The translations under genes and the position numbers were made by a program. The notes beneath the pieces were generated by a model. That model was not told the DNA's origin. It did no database searches and saw only the letters and a list, made by a program, of their open reading frames with translations. This document shows, piece by piece, positions 48,346 to 58,575 of a stretch of 64,000 bases of DNA; positions within the stretch are counted from its first letter, which is position 1; each line of letters begins with the position of its first letter. The stretch is taken from positions 50,411,206 to 50,475,205 of the forward strand of contig CM055901.1 in NCBI GenBank assembly GCA_029582155.1, written 5' to 3'. This DNA is from Panopea generosa. Taxonomy: Eukaryota; Mollusca; Bivalvia; Adapedonta; Hiatellidae.

Positions 48346-49332
48346 TAAATATCCCAACAACCATGTCTTTAATGCAGTCGGCAGTCCAGCTCTGTGATAC
48401 CCGGCAGATTGAGTTTTAACCAGTCTGGAGTGTAAAGAGGTTTGTGGGATTATTTTACTGTTCTGCATGTATTACAACTGTTCTTCTGCAGGAATACACC
48501 GAGATCAATATAAATATATCAGACAGACATCTATATCGTGGAAACAAGAGTGAATAAATGCCAAAACCTGTATCAAATGAAACCAAATGATAACTGCGGA
48601 GTTCCATTGTTATTTCAGTTGTAAGTGACACCAGATAAAAGCTGTAAATTCCATATTTTTGCAACTCTATTTAGCATTCCAGTGATTACATGGTGGAGGA
48701 ACAATTTTAATTTCCGCAGTTGCATAATGTTTGTCTTTGTAGCAAATGAATTATTGTTTTACCATTGTCACCATCTGCTGCATTATGCAAAAAAACAATT
48801 ACTAAAGAATGTCTTCCCATGTATTTAAATCCTTCATAAAGCATAACTTTAATATGGAAACTATAAAAAAAATTAAAGCTTTGGCTGAAACAAAGGAAAG
48901 AGGGGCCATTAAAAATCAGCAAAATTTTAGACTGTTTGCAAAGCAAGAAAATTTTACAAAAAAAAACTTATACAATAAATTGTCTTTCTGTTTTATAATT
49001 TGTTATCAGCATCATTATTTCAGGCTTTTTATATTTTGTGTTTATTTTGAAACGTTCATGTTCCACATTATCTTTTAATTAACAAGAAGTATCACTGTGT
49101 AAATTCATTATAAACAAGGATAGGCTCATGGCACAACATTTATAAGGCTAGCATAAAAAACAAATTTGTTTGCTGTGCTCCGACCCCACATTTTTTTTTT
49201 TTGATAGGGAGGTTGATAGCTTATTTCTATTTTTTTGTATATTTAACATAAAATACGACGTCGTTCGAAATTGCAGGCAAATGTTGTGTGTTTTAAAGTC
49301 TATCAGTTTTAATTTAAATTCAAATTTATGAA
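48346..49332. other. Non-coding spacer
   Basis: Short overlapping frames on both strands; none is supported. Confidence 0.45.
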
Positions 49333-50350
49333 ACAAGAAGCCCAAGAGGGCCTGAGGATGCTCTACTGACTCATAGTGGCCATAGCACTTTTTGAAATTT
49401 CACAATACTTACCCTTTGGGGGGTTGTCTTTACAACTTATGGATAAATACCCCAACCACACCCATACTGAACAAAAACTTAATTGCTTTAAAAGGAAATA
49501 CTTTAAATTCCCATACCATTCATCTGTAAAAAAAAAATAAAGTCCCCTGTACAGAACCCTTATACAACCCAGCCCCTTAATTTGTCAGAACTTCAATCAC
49601 ACAATCTTAACGATTTGTTATGAGCAGAAATGATTCAAATTTTAAAAAGAAGTTTTTTTGTACACATGGATGCAAAATGAAAAAACTCAGTTTTCCCTAT
49701 AATAGTCCTATGTAAATTTAGCTCCTACATTCTTATCTGCAATCAAACCCCTACACATAGGGATAATTTATGCCAAATATGAACAAATCTGACATACCAG
49801 TTCTTAAGAAAACAGTTTTTGTAATTCCCAATTTTTACCCTTTTGGGGCCCCTCCTGTCCCCTTAAGACAGTGGAACCCAGTCATTTTTACAAATCTGAA
49901 CCTCCTTCACCAAACAATGCTTTTGTGAAGATATAGGCAAAATCATTTCCATTATAAAAAAAAAGAAAAAATATTTATTATGATGACATGTGTCCCCTAA
50001 TTGAACCCTCAGGGCTGGGTCATTTTTAACCCTAGGCACACCATTTGAACAAATCTAACAAAACTATAGTTGGTCATCATTACTACATAAACATTTTGAA
50101 AATCTGTTGGCATGTTCATGAGAAGAAGATTTTATAAGTTTTGGATTATTTTTAGTAATGATGGCCATCTTGAATTTCAGATTGAAAAAATAAATCTTTT
50201 GTATAGTCTCCTATGCAATAGACACATCCATTTGAAGTTTCAGTTTAATTGGCTCTGTGGTTTCAGAGAAAGTGCTGCTAACAGATGACAGACGACGAAT
50301 AACGGACAAAGCGCCATCACATAAGCACAAAGGCCAGTACAGCTAAAAAA
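49333..50350. mobile_element. Non-autonomous dispersed element (ACAAGAAG...CAGCTAAAA type)
   Basis: Left end ACAAGAAGCCCAAGAGGGCC; right end GACAGACGACGAATAACGGA then GCACAAAGGCCAGTACAGCT. The ends have the same layout as 43181-44908 (ACAAGA... and ...GGAC...AGCTAAA) but the interiors differ. No coding capacity. Confidence 0.6.
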
Positions 50351-50683
50351 CTAGTGTGAGCTTTTAGTTATATTACAGTAAAATGAATGAAGTTTAATAT
50401 AATTATGTGAAATTCAAAAACTTGTACCAGAGCTTTTTTGTGCAATCAGATAGGAATGTTCAAAAGTTGTTGTTTTAACCCTCTCTTTTTATTCAGTCAT
50501 ATTGTAGTAAAATGAATGCAGTTTAACATATACAAAATTCATGAACTTGTACCAGAGCTTTATTGCACATTATATTGTGAAACATTTAAATCATGCCGTC
50601 GTTATAAGATATTAAGGTAACACAGTTTGTGTTTATCTCAATAAAAGTTATAATCTTATCATAGCAAATAAAATAAGTAAGTT
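50351..50683. repeat. Tandem pair of a dispersed repeat (third copy 53213-53455)
   Basis: Two successive copies carry GTAAAATGAATGAAGTTTAA and AACTTGTACCAGAGCTTT (first at about 50380-50440, second at about 50509-50560). The second continues to ATCTTATCATAGCAAATAAA. The same succession occurs at 53213-53455 inside another element. Confidence 0.72.
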
Positions 50684-51075
50684 AACAAGAGGCCCATGGA
50701 CCTTTACGGTCACCTGATTATTCCCAATAACAAAAAGCTATATGAATCTATCTTCCAAACATGGATTTTGAATGTCCTATCTGCATCAATAAATCACATC
50801 TTTTTCTCTTATATAGATTTAGTAAAGTAGTACCATCCAAAGGGTTAAACCATGAGACCCAGGGGCATGAAATACACAATTTATATAAATCTATTTTCCA
50901 ACTTTTGTCCGCAAAGCAGCAAAAATCCAAACATGGATTTTGAATGTCATAATAATCTGCATCAACTAATCGCATCATTTTCTCTTACATAGATTTAGTA
51001 AAATTGTACCCACCGCCAGGGCCAAATCGTGAGACCCAGACACATGCAATTCGCAATTTTTATAAAGGATCCATA
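50684..51075. mobile_element. Dispersed element with an internal 172-bp duplication
   Basis: Left end ACAAGAGGCCCATGGACCTT TACGGTCACCTGA. The block ATGGATTTTGAATGTC starts at 50761 and 50933 (period 172), each followed by TCTTAYATAGATTTAGTAAA. The right end is not defined. Confidence 0.65.
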
Positions 51076-51520
51076 TGCATCCATAATCATGCTCAACATT
51101 TGTTTCACTGTTGTCACTGACTACTTCCCCGCATATTCAAAGATGGAAGATTTGTGGCCATAGAACAAAGTTCATGACATTCATCATAGACATTGTGGAA
51201 GAGTCAAGATTTCAATTCTGGATTGACTGGCAGACGTGCCACGGACTCAGTGCCCAGCTAAGTTTAATTGGAGCTAGTAAGATGCTGTTTTTATCTAATG
51301 AAAGAAATCCACCAATGCAGAACACATCAGATCTCTTGGTATGTTTGATACATCAACTGCAACATTGGTTGACTGAACCCCTAATGCATGGGTAAATAGA
51401 AAATGTTACAGCTAGTATAATTACCATGTCTTAAATATCAAGTAAGAGTTTCAACTGTTCACATCATTTCTCATACAATTAGTAACAAACAAAATGGCTG
51501 GCTGTTTTTACACTCCTCAG
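51076..51520. other. Non-coding spacer
   Basis: A 94-codon + frame (51111-51395) has no recognised domain. A pyrimidine-rich acceptor-like GTTTTTACACTCCTCAG ends at 51520. Confidence 0.4.
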
Positions 51521-51692
51521 ATCCTGTGCCACTTCTGTTTTGTCTGTTCAAGTGGCTCCGAAAGCTAGAGGTTACAAAGTCCCACCTCATTACATGATGA
51601 ATAATGAAGAAAGAAGAAAAAATCGAATATCACGAAAGATGAAGTTCACTAAGTCTGTGCTGCAAAACAGTCATTTTGAACTGCCGTGCTGA
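51521..51692 (+). CDS. Candidate terminal coding exon, about 57 codons
   Basis: Seen: after a good acceptor (GTTTTTACACTCCTCAG, ending at 51520), one frame is open to a TGA at 51690. It reads SCATSVLSVQVAPKARGYKV at its start, then MMNNEERRKNRISRKMKFTK and SVLQNSHFELPC. The middle is strongly basic and hydrophilic, unlike translated AT-rich spacer. If there is no splicing, the frame is open from 51486 but lacks an ATG before 51594. An ATG at 51494 (CAAAATGGC) is in another frame and gives only 24 codons. I recognise no family. Alternatives are a decayed processed pseudogene or chance. Confidence 0.28.
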
Positions 51693-52982
51693 TTACATTT
51701 AATATATATTATTTCAGCTATTCGGTTTGATATTTGTACAAACCTAGTGATTAATTTTCTAAAATCATCACTGACATATTACAATCTTTGCAGTTAATTA
51801 ACGTTTGTGATATTAACAAACATACACTGTAGTTTTATTATTAAAATTATTATTCAATTTTCAAGTTTGACAGCTGATTTGGCGAACAGCCAAACAAATG
51901 AATCAGCCAATCGAATATCAGAATATATAAAAACTAATTCAGAGATGAGATAAGTAACTTACAAAATTCCTTTAGCCATCAGCATTGTTTGAAATGATAT
52001 AAAACAGAGTTTCTCTTACTTGTCATGCAAGGTGTAGTGCCAACCTCATGCTATGACATTTATCTTTCCCTATAGTTCAAATGCGCTTCCGATTTTTACC
52101 TATCATAATTTCCTACAGCTGGGCACAGTTAGCATTTATAAGGTAGAATACATTAATTAGCTATATAAAAACTATAAAAAAAAGTTACAAAAATTAAATC
52201 GTCATTAAATCTCAAACATGAAGTACCTGAGGATCTACAGTGATCCTTTTTAATCATTTAATTGAGTTCAAGCTTCGAATGAGTCAGCCAAGGCCGTCAA
52301 TGCCATCCATATATGGAGGCATTAGTGAAACAGAGAATCACAGACAGATGATGTGCAAATGGAAGATTCATGTCAGAAACTCATCCATTACATCAGTTGA
52401 CCCCGTCAATCGCGGGCAATCAGAGCGGATACCTGCCGCTAACTTAAAGCAAATATTTGCATTATTCATTTCACACACCCGATAACTTGGTGTTCTGGGG
52501 ATAGTGCCCGTATTTAGAACACCAATCTCTCCGTTACCTGAGTAGGAACGTGTGCATTATTGATGAAGTTTGCAGGTAATGTAAAATCAAAATGAATGCT
52601 GTAATCAATTTTTTGTTACAATTTCTGTTGGATGGCCTGTCGCAGTGATTGGATGTGTCTATTTACTGATGATTAGAAAAGAATGATCTCACAACCATGA
52701 CTACACTATTTGATATGCAATCAGTTGGAATTAATAAAAACATTTCCTGGTTATTATGATTAAATGGATTAAAGCTGGGTTTATTTCTACAATAATTGTT
52801 CTATTCTGCACATTTTATAACTGTATGGACTTATGAACTTCTCAATGTGAAATTCACAATCTCCTATATAAATCAATGTAAATGTAATACAAAATTCACT
52901 GAAAATAAACATTACTGGTTATAATATTGAATCTATATATTGAACTAGGTTTTATAATTTAACAACAATATTTTTGGGTTGT
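51693..52982. other. Non-coding spacer
   Basis: Mostly AT-rich. The patch at 52210-52500 is less AT-rich and has an 81-codon frame without recognised motifs. Confidence 0.4.
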
Positions 52983-53684
52983 TTAAGGTAGTTTGTTGTG
53001 TTCCTATTGGAATCTTTGACATCTGGCGTAAATTATCAAGAACACTTAAAATACACGACGTTGCCTGTGATTTCGAACAACATGGTATTTTATACTATAA
53101 GTTGTTTATGTTAGTATTATATGATGTTCTTTTGACATCGTTGAAATCACAAGCAAGCGTTGCATTTTTTAAGTGCTTCATTTCAATATAAATTCAAATT
53201 GAAATAACTAGCCTGGACACCCCCTCTTTTTATTGGGTCATATTTTAGAGAAATTAATTAAGTTGAACATATGTGAAATTCAAGAACTTGTACCAGAGCT
53301 TTTTCACACAATGAGCTGTGAATGTTCAAAATTTGTTGTTTTGAAATCTGCGTTTATATCACTGCAGGCGTAATGATACGTAAAGGTAATACAAATTGTA
53401 TTTCATCTTCATGAAAGTTATATCTTATCACAGGAAATAATGTAAGTAATTTAATATTGTTATTAAAAACAATTTTGAATTAATATTGATTATTTTACAA
53501 GGAAAAAATAGCAAAAATCGTCAGAAGAATACACACCATCAGGGGCGCTGTTAACGAGAAAATGTGGTACTATAATATATAAAAAAAAAAAATTTAATGC
53601 TGAGATTTCATTGATCAAGTTTAGGTTTTTAACCAATAAGCCATATGTCAAAAAATCAAATAGGAATGCTGCAAACTACCTTAA
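52983..53684. mobile_element. 702-bp element with TTAAGG ends and nested repeats
   Basis: Left end TTAAGGTAGTTTGTTGTGTT CCTATTGG and reverse complement of the right end, TTAAGGTAGTTTGCAGCATT CCTATTTG, agree at nearly all positions over about 28 bp. The first 13 are identical. Inside are a 133-bp foldback (53043-53175) and a copy of the repeat found at 50472-50683 (53213-53455). No transposase. Both outermost ends read TTAA, so a TTAA-targeting (piggyBac-like) origin is possible but not shown. Confidence 0.8.
53043..53175. mobile_element. 133-bp foldback MITE nested in the 702-bp element
   Basis: Left CACTTAAAATACACGACGTT GCCTGTGATTTCG; right end, reverse complement, CACTTAAAAAATGCAACGCT TGCTTGTGATTTC. 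Imperfect inverted arms of about 33 nt. Confidence 0.7.
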
Positions 53685-54758
53685 TATAAAAACTGTTAAA
53701 AATGAGCCAGAGCAAATGCGAGCAGGTAATTTGGAGACAATCAATTTATAGGGTATAATTTGTCGTTGTGCATCTGTGTAGCATATGGAAATATGCAGCC
53801 TTCATAATTATGTAAGACCTGTATATGACCTTGACATGTGAAGTTAGCCAACACCCAAGTTATGGTTACAACACTTGTCATGTTAGGCTGAATACTTCTG
53901 AGAAGTTATTTGAAAATCAGTCTGCATTTGGAAGTTACAGGCTGACAGAACCAACAATGCAGTATATAGAAATTCACACCCTTTATAATAAACAGGGATT
54001 TTTTACCTTAAGTACCTGTCACACCTGGCCGATTTGGGTCGCCGGTGCTATACCAGAGCACAAATTTGGCGATTTTCAGGGATCGGTACTAGTATGGCAG
54101 CAAAATGGTATCACATCACCAAAGAAAGGTAGTGCATTGTCAGGACATCGTCAGAACATCGGCGAAAAATTGAAAAATATAGCAATGGCAGGCGACGGTT
54201 AAATAAACTCCAGTTGCAAAATTAAGTTTTTTTACTATTTGAGCATATTTGTATAAATATTAAGATTTCTATTACATTTCATATTCCGGTTAAATTGCTA
54301 TAAACAATTATTTGATACTAGTATGCATATTTCTTATATTGAACACCATATAATAGACCAATTTTAGGCGTATCCGTTAATGATTGTGACATCCATGTTG
54401 GGTCAATTGTAGTATAGCGGTATGTAATGATTCTGGCAGGTCTTGATAAAATTGCTTCCATTTGTGCGCGGTGGAGTTGGTGCATATGAAAAACTATAGC
54501 AATCTTCCGTAAAGTGGGCTTGACCAACAATGTAATATAATTATTGACTGAGAGTGACCTTGCATGCACAGGTATTGTGCATAACATGTCAAAATGCTGA
54601 ATAGTTATGTCAAGCTATCTGAAAATCAAACCACACAGGGCAAACACAGCCAGTAAAGCAGTATAAAGAAATACAAAACCTCCATTTGTCCAAGTCCTGT
54701 ATGATTGTGGCCTTTATTGCCCACATGTTGCCAGCAACACATGGTCACATTATGCCAG
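53685..54758. other. Spacer with dispersed-repeat remnants
   Basis: ATATGACCTTGACATGTGAA (53824) and GAAGTTACAGGCTGACAG (about 53930) resemble parts of the repeat type at 37020-38515. The 125-codon frame at 53825-54202 begins inside such repeat sequence and is not called a gene. Confidence 0.5.
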
Positions 54759-54987
54759 TACCCCAGATAAGCATTCTTCAAATAAGAATTATAAATCAGT
54801 ATACAATGCTTATTTTCAAAATGTTACAGGTGGAGATGAACATTCTTTTAAAATTGCCATTTAAAACAAACAAACAACACTGAAATTGAGAATTATCAAT
54901 GCTTATCTTACCCCTTAATTCAAATTTCAACGCTTTACTCAGAAATGCCATTGCTTAAATACCCGCAAATAGCGCTTATCTGGAGCA
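54759..54987. mobile_element. MITE-like element, about 230 bp, copy 2
   Basis: Left CCCCAGATAAGCATTC and right AGCGCTTATCTGGAGCA are inverted repeats. The interior AAATTGCCATTTAAAACAAA and AACACTGAAATTGAGA match 3909-4140. Confidence 0.7.
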
Positions 54988-55199
54988 TGCAGAACATTTA
55001 TGCAAAGTTATTTTGAAAATCAGTCAATTTGTTTGTTACATAATAGTAATCATAGTGAAAACTTCTGCAAAAGTTATATGAAAAATTCAGTTGATACATG
55101 TGGAAGTTACAGAAAAGAACAAAAAGGTGGATGGAAGGACAGACAGGCGGACTGACAGATGGAATTCAGCAATTCTATAGACCCCGAACAGGTAGCGGA
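54988..55199. other. Dispersed-repeat remnant
   Basis: AAGTTATTTTGAAAATCAGT and a terminal-looking GGATGGAAGGACAGACAGGC GGACTGACAG suggest the right end of a dispersed repeat of the type at 37020-38515. Confidence 0.5.
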
Positions 55200-55484
55200 C
55201 CTAATAACCATCAGGCTACTTGGGTCATCCAGCTGCTGTCAGGCTGCATAGGTCATCTACGATAAGAACAGCTGTCAAACCACCTGACTTTCCAACAGCT
55301 GCTGCCGGATTACAAATGCCATACTAAATACACAGTCTATATATAGATTATGTAACAGCTTGTATGCCAAACAACAAATAGCTATGATGCTATGTAAATA
55401 CAGCTTGTCTTTCAGGCTACACAAGTTAACAAACAGATGTCAGGCTACACAGGCTATGTTACAAATGCAAGGCTACACAGGCCA
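55200..55484. repeat. Decayed left edge of the GGCTACACAGG superarray
   Basis: Diverged units such as CATCAGGCTACTTGGGTCAT, CTGTCAGGCTGCATAGGTCA and ATGTCAGGCTACACAGGCTA. Confidence 0.75.
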
Positions 55485-57860
55485 TACTACAATACTAATG
55501 ATGCAAGGCTGCACAGGCCATACTATAATACTAATGATGCAAGGCTACACAGGCCATACTATAATACTAATGATGCAAGGCTAAACTGGCAATACTACAA
55601 TACTAATGATGCAAGGCTACACTGGCCATACTAAAATACTAATGATGCAAGACTACACAGGCCATACTACAATACTAATGATGCAAGGCTACACAGGCCA
55701 TACTACAATACTAATGATGCAAGGCTACACAGGCCATACTACAATACTAATGATGCAAGGCTACACTGGCCATACTACAATACTAATGATGCAAGGCTAC
55801 ACATGCCATACTACAATAATAATGATGCAATGCTACACTGGCCAAACTACAATACTAATGATGCAAGGCTACACATGCCATACTACAATACTAATGATGC
55901 AAGGCTACACAGGCCATACTACAATACTAATGATGCAAGGCTACACAGGCCATACTACAATACTAATGATGCAAAGCTAAACTGGCCATACTACAATACT
56001 AATGATGCAAGGCTACACAGGCCATACTACAATACTAATGATGCAAGGCTACACTGGCCATATTACAATACTAATGATGCAAGGCTACACAGGCCATATT
56101 ACAATTCTAATGATGCAAGGCTATACTGGCCATACTACAATACTAATGATGCAAGGCTACACAGGCCATACTAAAATACTAATGATGCAAGGCTTCACAG
56201 GCCACACTACAATACTAATGATGCAAGGCTACACTAGCCCTACTAAAATACTAATGATGCAAGGCTACACTGGCCATACTACAATACTAATGATGCAAGG
56301 CTACACTGGCCATACTACAATACTAATGATGCAAGGCTACACAGGCCATACTACAATACTAATGATGCAAGGCTACACAGGCCATACTACAATACTAATC
56401 ATGCAAGGCTAAACTGGCCATACTACAATACTAATGATGCAAGGCTACACTGGCCATACTACAATACTAATGATGCAAGGCTACACTGGCCATACTAAAA
56501 TACTAATGATGCAAGGCTACACAGGCCATACTACAATACTAATGATGCAAGGCTACACTGGCCATACTAAAATACTAATGATGCAAGGCTACACTGGCCA
56601 TACTACAATACTAAATACTAATGATGCAAGGCTACACTGGCCATACTACAATACTAATGATGCAAGGCTACACTGGCCATACTAAAATACTAATGATGCA
56701 AGGCTACACTGGCCATACTAAAATACTAATGATGCAAGGCTACGAAGGCCATACTAAAATACTAATGATGCAAGGCTACACTGGCCATACTACAATACTA
56801 ATGATGAAAGGCTACACTGGCCATACTACAATACTAAATACTAATGATGCAAGGCTACACTGGCCATACTACAATACTAATGATGCAAGGCTACACTGGC
56901 CATACTACAATACTAATCATGCAAGGCTACACAGGCCATACTACAATACCAATGGTGCAAAGCTAAACTGGCCATACTACAATACTAATGATGCAAGGCT
57001 ACACTGGCCATACTAAAATACTAATGATGCAAGGCTACACTGGCCATACTACAATACTAATGATGCAAGGCTACAAAGGCCATAGTACAATACTAATGAT
57101 GCAAGGCTATACTGGCCATACTAAACTACTAATGATGCAGTGCTACACTGGCCATAGTACAATACTAATGATGCAACAATACTTATGATGCAAGGCTACA
57201 CAGGCCATACTAAAATACTAATGATGAAAGGCTACACTGGCCATACTACAATACTAAATACTAATGATGCAAGGCTACACTGGCCATACTACAATACTAA
57301 TGATGCAAGGCTACACAGGTCACAATACAATACTAATGATGCAAGGCTACACAGGCCATACTACAATACTAATGATGCAAGGCTACACAGGCCATACTAC
57401 AATACTAATGATGCAAGGCTACACAGGCCATACTACAATACTAATGATGCAAGGCTACACAGGCCATACTACAATACTAATGATGCAAGGCTACACTGGC
57501 CATACTACAATACTAATGATGCAAGGCTACACTGGCCATACTACAATACTAATGATGCAAGGCTACACTGGCCATACTACAATACTAATGATGCAAGGCT
57601 ACACTGGCCATACTACAATACTTATGATGCAAGGCTACACAGGCCATACTACAATACTAATGATGCAAGGCTACACTGGCCATACTACAATACTGATGAT
57701 GCAAGGCTACACAGGCCATACTAAAATACTAATGATGCAAGGCTACACTGGCCATACTACAATACTAATGATGCAAGGCTACACAGGCCATACTACAATA
57801 CTAATGATGCAAGACTACACTGGCCATACTATAATAGTACAGATGCAAGGCTACACTGGT
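55485..57860. repeat. Minisatellite, 36-bp unit, about 66 copies
   Basis: The unit is AATACTAATGATGCAAGGCT ACACTGGCCATACTAC. ACACAGG/ACACTGG and TACAATA/TAAAATA variants are interspersed. 36 is a multiple of three, so frames of up to 206 codons stay open with a 12-residue repeat (MMQGYTGHTTIL). Four units carry an extra CTAAATA-type insertion. Confidence 0.96.
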
Positions 57861-57879
57861 CATACCACAATACTACAGA

Positions 57880-58575
57880 TATAAGGCTACACAGGCTATG
57901 CAATATATGTCAGCCTGTATATGCAGCAAACATCTTTCAGGATACACAAGCTATGCAACAAACAGATGTCAGGCTACAAAGGCCATACTACAGATTTATG
58001 ACTACACAGGCTATGCAATATATGTCAGCCTGTGTATGCAACAATCATCTTTCAGGATACACAAGCTATGCAACAAACAGATGTCAGGCTACACAGGCCA
58101 TACTACAGATTTATGACTTCACAGATTGTGCAATATATGTCAGCCTGTGTATGCAACAAACATCTTTCAGGATACACACGTAATGCAACAAACAGATGTC
58201 AGGCTACACAGGTCATGTTACAGAATGATGAAATACCACACAGGCTATGCAATATATGTCAGCCAGTGTATGCAGCAAATATATTTCAGGATACACAAGC
58301 AATGCAACAAACAGATGTCAGGCTACACAGGCCATACTACAGATTTATGACTACACAGGCTATGCAATATATGTCAGTCTGTGTATGCAACAAACATCTT
58401 TCAGGATACACATGCTATGCAACAAACAGATGGAAGGGTACACATGCTATGCAACAAACAGATGTCAGGCTACACAGATCATGCTACAGATGTAAGACTA
58501 GACAGGCTTTGCAATATATATCAGAATATATGAGCTATGCAACAAACAGATGTCAGACTATATGGGCTATGTAAT
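57880..58575. repeat. Tandem repeat, 115-bp unit, about 5-6 copies
   Basis: CAGCCTGTGTATGCAACA-type blocks start at 57911, 58026, 58141, 58260 and 58375 (period 115, once 119). Each unit also contains GGCTACACAGGCCATACTAC, the core of the neighbouring arrays. Confidence 0.92.

Noticed and set aside
53825-54202. 125-codon plus-strand frame
   Set aside because: Begins in dispersed-repeat sequence (ATGACCTTGACATGTGAA) and has no recognisable domain.
57264-57884. 206-codon frame with a 12-residue repeat
   Set aside because: It is the 36-bp array read in frame; other frames of the same array are equally long.
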